Notes under the pieces: generated by a model
Databases searched by the model: none
Seen by the model: the letters and a program-made list of their open reading frames with translations, nothing else
Told to the model about the DNA's origin: nothing
Part shown: in pieces, positions 46,135-56,580 of the stretch
Layout of the letters: each line of letters begins with the position of its first letter
How positions within the stretch are numbered: the first letter of the stretch is position 1
Made by a program: the position numbers and the translations under genes
Source of the DNA: Cerioporus squamosus
Taxonomy: Eukaryota > Basidiomycota > Agaricomycetes > Polyporales > Polyporaceae
Length of the DNA: 64,000 nt
NCBI GenBank assembly: GCA_022592435.1
Contig: JABYQS010000012.1
Location: forward strand, 1-64,000
Direction: 5' to 3'

Positions 46135-46719
46135 TCATGTCAGTGACCGAGACGGACGGCCAGGAGGAACGGTCCATGTGCGATAATTCATGATCTCCAC
46201 CATCTTGCCGCTCTCCGTCCGTTTCTGCACGCAGTCCATGAACTCTTCATCTTGGAAGATTCTGTCCAAGAGCTTCTTGTCTTCACCGTCCACGATCACT
46301 CCATCTGTCTGTGTGTGGCGGAGGAGCAAGAAAGTCTGGACTAGGAACCTTGATCCCGTGCGACATTCCGTGAACATCATGAAAGGTTCCTGAGGCATGT
46401 TATCCACGTCCTCTTGTGTGTAGAGGGGGTCTACGATCTTTGCCTGGGACTCGGTGTCAGCGGGGAAGAGGACTCGAAGGCGGTGGACCCTTGTCTCTTC
46501 GACGAAGCGATGGCAGCGGGTGTCGACCCACAGTCGACCTCGAGCAGAGGACGCCCGCCGCCCGTGTTTGGCGCTGTTTGTCGCGGCGCTGTCCCCGGGC
46601 GCCTGCGCACGCCAACGCGGCCAGCGACTCCAGCGACGACTCGGACGCACACAACGACGGCCACGACGCACACCACCTCGCCCTCCTCTCTCCTCACGCG
46701 AACACACAATGGGTGGCAC
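46135..46719 (-). CDS. Unrecognised reading frame, unit 4 copy
   Basis: The conserved part differs from the other copies by one residue (Ala to Thr at the 46,455 variant); the Arg-rich upstream part differs at several positions. It is head-to-head with intact ERV14 (ATG at 46,709), so the two would share a promoter region of at most about 350 bp. No family recognised. Confidence 0.5.
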   Translation of the reverse strand: MPPIVCSREERGGRGGVRRGRRCVRPSRRWSRWPRWRAQAPGDSAATNSAKHGRRASSARGRLWVDTRCHRFVEETRVHRLRVLFPADTESQAKIVDPLYTQEDVDNMPQEPFMMFTECRTGSRFLVQTFLLLRHTQTDGVIVDGEDKKLLDRIFQDEEFMDCVQKRTESGKMVEIMNYRTWTVPPGRPSRSLT

Positions 46720-47561
46720 AGGTCCGTCTCCTCGCTCGCCCCGCTGACCGCCTGCTGACGTCGCCTCCCTCGTCCCCGCTGCTCGCCTCGACCGACGCAG
46801 GATGGCTCTTCCTCTTCTCGGTCCTCATGGCCGCAGGCCTTCTCTTCACCATGGTCTTCTTCGTACGCCCTCTCTATCGTCGTCCCCTCGTCTCCCTCTC
46901 ACTTCCATGCCCGCCCGCAGATCATCATGTTCTCCGACCTCGAGTGCGACTACATCAACCCCATAGACCTCTGCAATAAGCTCAACCAGGTGCGTCCCAT
47001 CCCCGCCCCCAGTCCCGTGCATTCCCCTCACGCCCCGCCTCCAGTTCGTCCTCCCCGAAAACATCGCCCACGCCTTCCTCGCCATCCTCTTCCTCATCTC
47101 CGGCCAGTGGATCGCCTTCCTCCTCAACGCCCCACTACTAGGCTACAACATCAACAAGTGCGTGCAGCCCGTCTCTTCCTCTCGCCCGTATCCCGTGCTG
47201 ACGCTGACACCCACACCCAGGATCCGAAACAGCAACCACATGTACGACGCCACAGAAATATTCCGCACCCTCCCAAACCACAAGAAAGAATCATTCATCA
47301 AGCTCGGCTTCTACCTCCTCAGCTTCTTCTACTACCTCTACAGGTCCGTCCCCGCTCTGTCCTTTTTCTTTCTCTCCCTATCGCCTCTTCCTCTTCCCCA
47401 CCCGACGCGCATCCGCTGGCACACCCTGCCTCGATATTTACGTCACTGCGCACGCACGCGACGCGTATTCACGTTCAACTTGCCCGGCACCGCCCATCGC
47501 ACACTCCCGCTGACACACTCCCCGCAGGATGATCCTCGCCCTCATCCAAGAGAGCGAATGA
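46709..47561 (+). CDS. ERV14: Cornichon-family ER cargo receptor Erv14
   Basis: Erv14/cornichon loads membrane proteins into COPII vesicles leaving the ER. Six exons: 46709-46721, 46801-46862, 46921-46989, 47045-47158, 47221-47343 and 47528-47561, with GT-AG introns of 55-184 nt. They give about 137 residues, the family norm. Membrane segment 1 is WLFLFSVLMAAGLLFTMVFF; IIMFSDLECDYINPIDLCNK is the cornichon signature; then FVLPENIAHAFLAILFLISG, HMYDATEIFRTLPNHKKESF and IKLGFYLLSFFYYLYRMILA follow. It ends LIQESE. The start is the ATG 13 nt before the first donor. It is the sole complete copy; the array holds three 5' fragments. Divergent from the unrecognised frame upstream. Confidence 0.95.
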
Positions 47562-47962
47562 GCGCGTCCCGGCGCCACACCCGTCTCGGTCTCGGTCCCG
47601 GTCCGGTCTACCTCTCGTCCTCTTGTCTACCTCTCTCTGCTCTCTCTCCGTATCTGTCTCTTGCTTCCTCTCGCGTCCCAGTCTAAGTCTCTCCTACGTC
47701 CTCCGACATCTACCCGTCGCACCTCTCGCAACTCACCCTACCATCTCGTCTCTCGTCTCCTCTGCTCATTCGCTCGCTCGCGCCCCGCACCCACCTTGTC
47801 ATCTCGCCTTTTCATTTCCATCGCCGCGACGTCCAAAGTCTAGAGTCCAAATCCACACTACCACCCCACCCCACCCCATCCCATCCCTCCGCACCCCACT
47901 CTCACACCCGCACCCGCTCTCCGTACCCACTTCCCCGCTCCGCCTCACCCGATCCGACAGTA

Positions 47963-47993
47963 CTCGCACTCGCACTCGCACTCGCACTCGCAC
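47963..47993. repeat. Hexanucleotide microsatellite (CTCGCA)n
   Basis: About five uninterrupted copies of a CTCGCA-phase hexamer. Confidence 0.9.
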
Positions 47994-48689
47994 ACTCCAC
48001 ACGACACCTCACGACTCCCAGACCCTCATCCCACACCTCCCTCCTCCACCCTCAATCCCCAACCCCATCCCGCGTCGCGTCGCGTGCGGTCTGCGGACTG
48101 GGGCGAGTCAAGGCGGGCACAAGGTCCTCGGTGCTCGGCGTTCGGTGGACGCACATGAGTCGCAAGTCGCAAGTCGGAATCGAAATCGGAGGCGGGCACG
48201 CTTCAAGCATCCAAGACACGAGTGGACCGGCGGGGGGCGCACGTAGACATGGGCATGGGCGCGGTTCGAAACGGGGGTAAACGAGGGACGAGGGACAAGG
48301 CACGCGGGCGGGCGAGCACAGCGCACAGTGCACGAAGGAGCAGGAAGCAGGCGGGGCGGGCGGGGGAGTCGAGTCGGGTCGGGATCACGGAAACGAGAAC
48401 GGTGAGGGGTACGGTAACGGGGAACGAGGCCGGTGACAGGGCGGGTCGGACAGGCGGACGGTGGCTGGGCGGGCATTGGCAGGCGGACGTGCGAACGGGG
48501 ATGGCGATGGCGATGGCGAATCCGATGGCGGACGTTCTGTGTTCGAGCTCGCGCTCAAGACTCGAGACTCAAATCTGGATCGTGATCTACATATCTGCTC
48601 AAGTATAGTACTCATGTGCGTGCGCGTGTGCGTGTGCGTGTCAGGCGTACGTGCTGTATGGTTGTGTTGCGCGCGGCCGTGGCGGACCC

Positions 48690-48713
48690 AAGTCGCAAGT
48701 CGCAAGTCGCAAG
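48690..48713. repeat. Heptanucleotide repeat (AAGTCGC)n
   Basis: Just over three tandem copies of AAGTCGC; the same motif occurs in two copies at about 48,160-48,175. Confidence 0.85.
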
Positions 48714-49695
48714 CCACTGCTGGTGGTACTGTATGTGGTGACGTCTGGGGTGCAGCGGCCGGCGGTTTGACGGTTTCTCTTCTGCTCTTTTCCTCTTCTG
48801 CTCTTCTGCTCTTTTGCTCTTTCGCTTTTGCTCTTGCTTTCTTCTGTGACTTGAGGCCGTTCGCTCAGGCTGCTGACTCGAGTACGCTCGCTCGAGCTCG
48901 TGTCCGCACCCTTGTCGGTCTACATTGTACAGCGTCCAAACTCGAGATCATCGACATATGTGTTCCTGTTCCTGCGCAGGTATGTATGTACATACTCAAG
49001 TGCCCGTGCATCCCGGCTGCTAGAGACCTCCGACTTAGTATTACCTGGCTGCGAGTGTGCGTGGACCCTGCGGAGGAAATTGGAAGGAGGTTCCGCAAAC
49101 AATCCGCTCGCGCGTTCACAGTCGACTTCAACGATGGTACTTAGTGGTGCTAGTGAGAGCAGGCGTGCAAGTGCCAAGTTCTGCTGTCGACGAGGCCTGA
49201 GCTGAGCACCTGCCGATTCAATCCTACAACCACAACCGAGGTCCGATGTCGTGAGCTCGGAGTCGGAAGAGCTGGAGTTCACATGCAGCGCACACCAACC
49301 GGAACGATGCTTCATGTACAACGTATACGCGTACTCTAGGATTCGACACGTACGACTGCACGATAGTGATCCAACAGCCAACACCGGCGTAGTATGCGTA
49401 GGGTAGAAGCTATAGGGTAGGGATACAGACAGAACAGCAGGTACATATGTACACTCGGCGACATTACGAGTCACTCGGACGACAGGATCTAGCTACAGTG
49501 TACCGTAAGATCGCGACAGGGAAACGCGGTGAGAATACTCACAACCACAGGCATACTGTACCAGTGGTCAACAGTAGTCGCGGAACGGATGCATTGCATG
49601 CGGGGGCCGCTGGCAGCCGCAACCGTGGCGTCCTCCGTGCCCGTGGAGAGAGGTGTCTTGGTCACCGTCAACAGCACAACGCTCTAGCGCAAGCC

Positions 49696-51004
49696 TCACA
49701 CCCCCTGCATCACCCGCAGCTGCGCAAGCGCGAACTCGAGCACCCTCGCAGACCCGCCGTCCTCCGCGAGCACCTGCAGCTCCTCCCTCTCCCGCTCGAT
49801 CGCGTCCACGTACGCCGCGGCGCCCGAGAGGTGCGCGACGCGGCAGCACGCGGCGTGGATGCGCAGGTACTTGCGGCTCGGCAGCGGGAGCTCGAGGCCG
49901 TCTTCGTGCGCGTGCGCGACGAATCGCACCTCCTCGGGCACGCACCGGGCCACGTGTGCGTACCTGGGCGCGAACTTGACGCGGTACGTGTGCGGCTGCG
50001 AATGGCGTCGGGTTCAGCCAGAGCGTCGGGGTCGGGCCCCTCCAAACCGAAACCGTGACCGACCTTGCCAGGGACCTCTTCGAGCCACAGCCCCAGCTTG
50101 TCGAACACGACGTGCAGCATGTGGCTCAGCGTGAGGACGTTCTCGAGGCGGTGCACGTTCGGTCCGGAGAGCTCGTCCTGCAGCTCTGCGTACCCAAACC
50201 TCTCCAACAGTGTCCACACCGCTGCCGCGCCTCGGGCTTCACGCGCACGCCGTCAGTGCTGGCTACGCGTGACAGCACTGCCCGAGGATGCGGCTGCACA
50301 TCCGCACGGTCCGAGTCGAAGCTGCGAACTGGCCGCGCCTCTGGGAAGATGTGGCAACACACGGTGATCTGAAAGGGCGGGCTGCCTGCGTGTGCGAGAG
50401 GCCAACCGTACGTGAGGTCAGGTGCGCCGGTCAGCATGCAGCAGTAGTTGTCTCGCAGGAGTGCCTAGGGAAGACGAATCAGCGACAGCGACAACGCGCA
50501 GGGCGGATACTCACCAGTTTCCTGGCAGTCGAGGGGTCTGCCGGCGGCTCGCCGGCGAGTGCTCTGTGCCTGCCCCGCATGGCCTCGAAGGACGTCCTGG
50601 AGGGCAGATCCGACGACTCGGACAGCGGCGGGCCCGGTCCTCTGCGCTTTCTGACTAGATGGCAGCCACAATGATGTGCAACGCGCGGGGGGGAGAGTGC
50701 AGGACAACTTACACGCAAGAATCAGACCGAGGTAGCGCATGCCCAGCGCACAGAGCTCCTCCCTCCGCTCCTGGAGGCTCGCATGCAGGTGGACGTCACA
50801 CGCGACGGCGTGCAGGGCTTGCTCGCTCACCGGGTGGAGGAGGAGCTGGCCGAGGACGCGGATGGCGATGGCATCTTGGGGCCGCGCACTCGGAGTCGCC
50901 TGTTCAGCGTCGAGGACGAGCTCGTAGGCAGTGGCGGCGGTAGGGTCCGAGGCGGCCAGTCTCTCGCGGAGGGCTGCCGTCAGCGGAGGGAGCGGGTCCG
51001 GCAT
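49696..51004 (-). CDS. HNH nuclease-domain protein
   Basis: A fungal protein with a C-terminal HNH endonuclease domain of the PF13391 type. The start at 51,004 gives MPDPLPPLTAALRERLAASD and an alpha-helical N-terminal region. Introns lie near 50,659-50,716, 50,469-50,517, 50,396-50,421, 50,222-50,266 and 49,994-50,060. Nuclease landmarks: ALLRDNYCCMLTGAPD, then CCHIFPE (first catalytic His), WTLLERFGYAEL, GPNVHRLENVLTLSH with the central Asn, and a final His before FDKLGLWLEE. A conserved tail follows (YLRIHAACCRVAHLSGAAAY, then VLAEDGGSARVLEF). The stop is at 49,696-49,698. The biological role of these multicopy fungal HNH proteins is unknown; catalytic activity is inferred from the motifs. 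Confidence 0.85.
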
Positions 51005-51415
51005 CCGAGCATGAGTGTGGTCGACGTCGGGAGCATTGAGCGAGCAGCCTAGGCGCTGGCACTGCAGCCCAAGTCGCGATGTCGGTTGTGAGCTGAGGAG
51101 GACGTTCTACAGCTACTCCGCGGCCATGGCGTGCGTCGTCTGCTCAGCACTCGCAACTCGTATACGGTCCTCTGTCGCTGCACTGCAAGTCAATCTTTGG
51201 TCGATTCATTGACGAATTTGATCATTTGCAAATCCGCGTACGCGCTGTGATGCCTCCATCCCGCACAAGGCCGCCCTCCGAGCGCTGTCGCATCGCCAAC
51301 GAGCTTGTTCGTCCTCCTCTCAGTCCGTCTTGCCACTTCTTCCTCTCATTCACCGTTCCCAGGAAGTCGTCAGGACGCCGGCACCGTTCTGTCCCAGGGT
51401 AAGAGGCTGGAGATG

Positions 51416-52826
51416 TCAGACCTCGTCACCGTCGACGACCTCGCATACGACCAGCTCCGGTACTCGAACAGTGCGACTCTCTTCTGGAACCCCGTCAGCC
51501 TTCCGGACGACCCCAACGTCTGGGACGGCGGCGTGCAGGTCGCCTCTCAGGCCGGCCTCTCTGTCGAGTTCTCCTTCACTGGTGCGTTTGCCTTTCCACC
51601 CCATCTATCCTCACCTTGCCTCATACAGCTCCCGGCGCCAGGTTCGCAGATATCCGTCTATGGTCGTGTCGTCCCCGCCGTGGGCGGCGCGCAGCAGCCG
51701 CTCTCGCTCTACAGCGTCGGTTCCCAGAAGCTGCAAGCCTTCATTCCCGACGACGTGACCGAGGCAACGGACAATGTCGCCTTTTTCAACTCAAGTGTCT
51801 TGCCGTACGGTCAGTACACGCTCGTCGTCAACGTCACACGCGTCGACGCGGACGCCCCCTACTCTCTCGACTACTTCCGGTACAACACGACCAATCCCAA
51901 CGCGGCCTCTGGCTCATCGAGCAGCACGAGTAGTACTGGCGCCGCGACAGGAACGGGTTCGGTCACCGAGACTCAGGTAGACTCAAGCGGGGCGTCGTCC
52001 TCGTCTTCGCCGCCAGTTGGTGCAATCGTCGGTGGGGTGCTGGGAGGAGTGGCCCTGCTGGCTGCAGCAGTGTTCGCGTTCTTCTGCTACCGGATACGCA
52101 AGCGGAGATTAAAGATCTTCCTCTCACCAAACGGCGAGAAGTCATGTACGTCCTCCATTGTCGTTCATATCGCATTCCCCTCATGTGCCTGTTCCAGCAC
52201 CCACCTCTGTCACGCCCTACGTCCTCCCCGACCACTCAGGGTCGCAAGCCCGCTTCAGCGACATCCCCTCCCTCCCCGCCGCCGGCCAGTACGGCAGCAC
52301 ACACTCGCTCGGGACAGCCCCGCCCAGCGACCGCCGCTCCAGCAAAGCCGCCATGGCGCGCCAAGAGCGCTACCTCCACCCGCCCGGCGCGCCCTCAGGC
52401 TCCTCAGCCCACGGCGACGAATACCTCGGCGCGCCCGCTCCCGGGTCCTCGCTCCACACCCCTTCCTCCCACTCCTCCTCGCACCCCTCCTCCCGCTCGC
52501 ACACGCACACGCACTCGAACCACTCTCCACTCTCCACCGTGCGCGACCTCCCTACGTTCGCGCCGCGCGGCAAGGTACACGCCAAGGGCACGCGATCCGA
52601 GAGCGTCGGTCTCCTCGGCGCGGCGGCGGGCCCGTCCTCGCCGGCACACCCGCACGCGCACGCGCGACAGCCGCAAGACTCGGGGCTGCGCTTCGACTCG
52701 GGGGTGACGCCGTCCGCCGTCGCGCCCGTGCTGCCTCCCGGTGCGACGCCCGGACCCATACGCAGTGCGGGGACGATGTCCGAGGTGGCGCGCGCGGACG
52801 TGCCCCCTGCCTATACCCCGGATTGA
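51416..52826 (+). CDS. Single-pass transmembrane protein with extracellular beta-domain
   Basis: Typical basidiomycete membrane protein of unknown function. An N-terminal beta-rich domain (MSDLVTVDDLAYDQLRYS, then FSFTGSQISVYG) is followed by a second beta segment (YTLVVNVTRVD, YSLDYFRYN) with N-glycosylation sequons. Next come a Ser/Thr-rich linker, one membrane helix (VGAIVGGVLGGVALLAAAVF) flanked by a basic stop-transfer stretch (RIRKRR), and a long Ser/Pro/His-rich cytoplasmic tail. Introns: 51,582-51,641 and 52,147-52,197. The splice at 51,582 restores the FTGSQISVYG motif common to this group. There is no obvious signal peptide, as often in the group, so the helix may act as the anchor. 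I do not recognise a specific function. Confidence 0.75.
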
Positions 52827-53183
52827 TTCGCACTTCCGCGTTGTGGTGGGGTATCGATGCTCTCTCGCGCATGCATTGTGTGTGTACTCGTCGCTTTGGA
52901 TTTGTCTGGATCATGGATTGTGAATAATGGGAGCATGAGTTGGGGAAGGGTGCCGAGCATGTCTCCCCGGTTATCCGATCCGCTTTATCGCCCAAGGCCT
53001 TGCTCGCCTTTCTTGTGGTCGCTCCGTTTTTACGCCCGTACGATATCATCACGTTTTTCTCGGATACATTGACACTCTGTAAGTCCATACATTCATAATG
53101 CACGCCTGTTTTCATTGTATTGTATCATGCCCCGGCGGACACGAGATGTGCGACTCTACTGCACTTCAAACCTACGTCCGACG
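52827..53183. other. Intergenic, convergent gene ends
   Basis: 3' regions of the membrane-protein gene and of the FunK1 pseudogene. No other feature seen. Confidence 0.5.
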
Positions 53184-55830
53184 TCAACACAGACAAAATT
53201 GGGGGCCCTTCCGAGCACGCTTCGCGTCGGAGCCCTCCTCCTGCATCTGCTTCCGTTTGGTGGAGTTCATCTGTGCAGAGCCCCCAGTCGCCGCGGTCGC
53301 AACAGCCTTTTGGGGGACGACTCGGAGGAAACTCTGCGACCCCTTGTCAGCGCCCTTGTCCGACCGCGACCATCCGGCGCGCAGAAGGTGCTTCACAATC
53401 TCCATCTTGAACGCGCGATGAGTCATCTTTTCACGGGGATCTGTGATCGGGGTGACAACTTCATTTGGAGACACACTTTCTGTACGAGCAGTGGTCTCGG
53501 AGTCCGCAGCGTCGCGTGCTAAGGCTTGGATTGCGGCAAGCATGTCCTCATCCCCGCCGGCCAACTCGGTGAGATCGATGAGCCTGGTAGGGACCTGTGC
53601 CGTCTTCGCCGGCATTTTGGGACGAGGCTTGCGTTTGCCCAGGGCATGATAGGCCTTGAACCACTCCAACAGGGCAGCGAGAAGGGCGTTGATGGGGTGC
53701 GCCGCAGGCTCGGCAGCACAATCGTCAGAGCCACTCTCCGTTGGTGTAAGAGGAGACACGTAGAACTTGAGGAGGTCGACCTTGGGCACTCCTCGCACGA
53801 GCTTCCCGCCGCCCCGCGTCAGCAGCGTGAGATTGATCTCACCCCCTTTCACGGCCGCGAACTTCGTTGGGCCGCAGATGAAGCCCCCGTCGATCTCGGA
53901 GTAGTCGTCGAAGTACTGGGAGAGGAACAGCCCCACGTGCTCGTCCTCGAGGTTGTGCGGGAGGAAGCGGACCGCGAAGAACAAGAGGACATGGAAGATC
54001 GACTCGAGGTCGTCCGGGATGTCCACAATCTTCCGCCTGTTCAGAAGGCAGTTAACAGAGAGGAACTGCCAAGTACCCTGCGGGGCACGTCAGCGCAGCA
54101 TCTCACATATGTAGCAGCGGCCTCAGGACTCACCGTCCTCTCCAGCACAGGGCAGTCTCCTAATGCAGCGTTGACGTCCACAGGCTGGCCCCACACATAT
54201 TGTGCGGCGAGTTCCCAGCCGTTCAACATGCCAAACCATGTCCCATTATTCGACTTATAGAGCAGTATGTTCCCTGCGCTGATATTGCGATGGATGTAAC
54301 CGGCCTTGCACGCTTGCTCGTGCGCTACGGGTACACAACAGTCAACAGAACTGTACCGATGACAGAGAAGCAAGCGTACCTTGAATGCAATTGAGAATAG
54401 CTATCACCAAGTCGGCCCCGCGATCAAACTCGCTCAGCGGCTTCCCGACCTCCTTGAGAACCAACCGATAGTGCTGGTGAGACGTCAGCGTGCATGGTTC
54501 GTCGCCGCGAAGAGTGGACCAGTTCGTGTACGAAAGAGTGTCTTGCCTGGGCAGATCACCGTGATAAAGAGCAGTGGGGACATATTTGACGTTCGCGCGA
54601 TTGAGTGCTTGCAGCACGACCCCCTCCTTTTGCAAAGTGGGATGGTCGATGCGCCACGCGTCCTTCAGGTACACGAAGGGTTTCGCGGGTTGCCCGTTGT
54701 CGTCAAGCGGAGGTTTGCCAGTGTCGTCATCATCCAGGGGAAGAGCAACGTACCCGCGCGTGCCGCGGCCGGTGACGCCAGGAGCCCGAAAGTGGGGCTT
54801 CCCGACGGCAAACCAGTGTTCTGCCTCCGTCTCCTCGTCGTAGACTTTGAGCTTCCAGAGGGGCCACGACTCGACAAGCGACGCCTGAAAGAGTCTCGCC
54901 ACATAGTCTTCTTCATCCTCGGCGCTCTTTCGTGCGTAGTCATGTACTAGGGAGTAAAGGGGGTCGGTCTTCTCGATACGTACGGCGGTCGGATCGTTCC
55001 CCTTATACTCGCCGCTCTCCAGCCGTCCATATCGGACGAGGAACTCGGTGAGCTGAGCACCCTCAGTGGCGTAATGGACCTTCTTGGTGACCACGATGTC
55101 GGAGTGATCAAAGACGATGATGCGAGCGGATTCCTGGAAGAGGAGGAGCATATAGTGGAATTTGCGCTGCTGGTGTTTGAAGACGAGCTCGGCGTACGAG
55201 AGGATCTGGCCAAGGACCGCCTGGCGTTCCTGAGCCACGGTCGCATTCTCCGGCTTCCTCTCATTGAACGGATCCTGGTTGGTGGACTGCAGCTTGCACT
55301 CGATAGACAGGTCGATCCGAGACCAGTCCGTGCACCTTGACTCGTCTCCTGCGGCTGTTTGACTGGACTTGGGTGCGAAGTGCGTGGGGTACATGCCGCA
55401 AATAGTGCCCTGCTTGGTGGGATCACTCGGATCCGACTTCCAGGCGGTGGTTTCGAACGTTTGGCCAGGAAATATGCGCGATTTATCGAAGACCGATGTC
55501 TAGCTTGACATCAGGAACCCCAACCATCATTAGGTGGTTTGGATGTTACTCACAAAATGGTCGTACATATCCTTCTCTGTCTTGAATGTCGGAACATCGC
55601 TGAAGAGGTTCGGGAGGGTTTTCTTCGATGGCAAAGACGGGGCGAGGAAGTAGTGGTCCAAAAACTCATCGAGAGAGACGACGTGATTCTTGCCGCGCAT
55701 ATTGTCGAATTCGGAAGTTAAAACAGCTCGAGACAAATGTCTTTCAAGGTGGGAACATAAGCTGAGTCCTTGCCACGACGAACACTGAGGAGTAACCGAG
55801 TCGCTGAAGATGGCGCTGTCAATGCCCGGC
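53184..55830 (-). pseudogene. FunK1 kinase pseudogene with lost catalytic residues
   Basis: Aligns over its whole length with the intact FunK1 at 56.6-59.3 kb, with the same four-exon layout (introns near 55,500-55,550, 54,327-54,379 and 54,077-54,132). The catalytic loop reads HRNIS (Asn for the catalytic Asp, codon AAT near 54,281) and the metal-binding motif reads LNGWELA (Gly for Asp). At the start, the ATG of the paralogue is replaced by ATCTG, and exon 1 carries at least two frame-changing indels, one with an insertion of about 18 nt bearing a TAA near 55,720. Exons 2-4 remain open (MYPTHFAPKSSQTAAGDE onward, and the C-terminal tail to 53,184). It is thus dead as a kinase and probably as a gene. 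Confidence 0.85.
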
Positions 55831-56580
55831 AGATGGGGGAAGAGGATGAGGACCTACCGGGATCGAGAGTCTCTTTTATCCTATCAGCGCAGCGCGTAAT
55901 CAAGACGTGGTATGCCATTGGTAATTGTAGCCTAAATTCAGCCGAAGCGACAATGGTTGAATGGCGGCACCAGCAGAGCAAGTTCAACATGGATAGGCGC
56001 GCAATACACGCTGAGAGCGGACGGGGAGGGACGGGGTCCGGGGTTATGAGGCAAGCTGTATCTGCAGGACGATATCCATCGTCGCCAAAGTACGATACCC
56101 AGAGCGAGCGAGGGCAGCCTATGCTGGAGCTGGAACGTTGAGGAACGTTGGCACTGAGACATGCTCAGATCTGAGATGGCATAGTTAGGCTGGTTAGTAT
56201 CCTGTCTTAGAGTGTTATACGAGTCGAGCGAGACCAAGCGACAGCATCAACAAAGAGATCTGCTTCGTGGGGAGCTCAAAAGTCATGGCCACGTTCGTCA
56301 GTCGTGCTGGGCAAAGTCATCGTGGTGAGGAGAGTACTCTTAGTAGCGACAGTGGCTGTGTACTTACTAACTACTTAATCCAGCGCTTCTCGACCTCCGA
56401 TATTCGAAGGCACCTACTCTCGGAGCTTTGCAACGCTACAGACCGCTCTGTGGATGACAACCGGAACGAAACAATGCATTCACATGACAAGCGGTAGCAA
56501 GTGGTACTACTACTGCATTCAACCCGAAACATGATGCAAATTGATACTCATCCAACGACACAGCGACTCGGAGACGGACA
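55831..56580. other. Intergenic between two FunK1 loci
   Basis: The part up to about 56,000 resembles the 5' region of the intact FunK1 gene (shared segments such as GAGAGTCTCTTTTATCCTAT and the block around ATGGTTGAATGGCGGC), showing that the promoter was duplicated with the gene. Beyond it nothing is recognised. Confidence 0.5.

Larger units (their letters stand above)
44294..46950. repeat. Tandem array, unit 4 (partial, ends in true ERV14)
   Basis: Identical to unit 2 from 44,294 until a C-to-T difference at 46,455. SNPs then become frequent (46,630-46,760) and alignment fades after ERV14 exon 2 at about 46,870, with a last shared patch around 46,935-46,950. From there the sequence is the intact ERV14 locus, so this is the non-repeated edge of the array. 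Confidence 0.9.
47562..49695. other. Gene-poor stretch with strand-asymmetric simple sequence
   Basis: First CT-rich (47,570-48,060), then GA/GC-rich (48,100-48,560), then a CTTTT-rich patch (48,775-48,845). Long open frames on both strands are low-complexity Ser/Pro/Arg products of base bias, not genes. No RNA gene recognised. The last part (48,900-49,690) shows nothing distinctive. Confidence 0.55.

Noticed and set aside
9156..46950. Reading the array as a CRISPR-like or rDNA repeat
   Set aside because: Units are 11.7 kb with protein-gene fragments; no rRNA sequence and no short spaced repeats are present.
47623..48246. 207-codon plus-strand frame after ERV14
   Set aside because: The Ser/Pro/Arg/His composition follows from C/T-rich simple sequence; overlapping frames on the other strand are equally long, and there is no domain or intron pattern.
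51305..51415. Possible signal-peptide extension of the membrane-protein gene (FVLLSVRLA...)
   Set aside because: There is no ATG upstream of 51,416 in that frame; the apparent start is TTG.
53526..54260. Long plus-strand frame across the FunK1 pseudogene
   Set aside because: It is antisense to a recognised kinase frame and has no homology-like features of its own.
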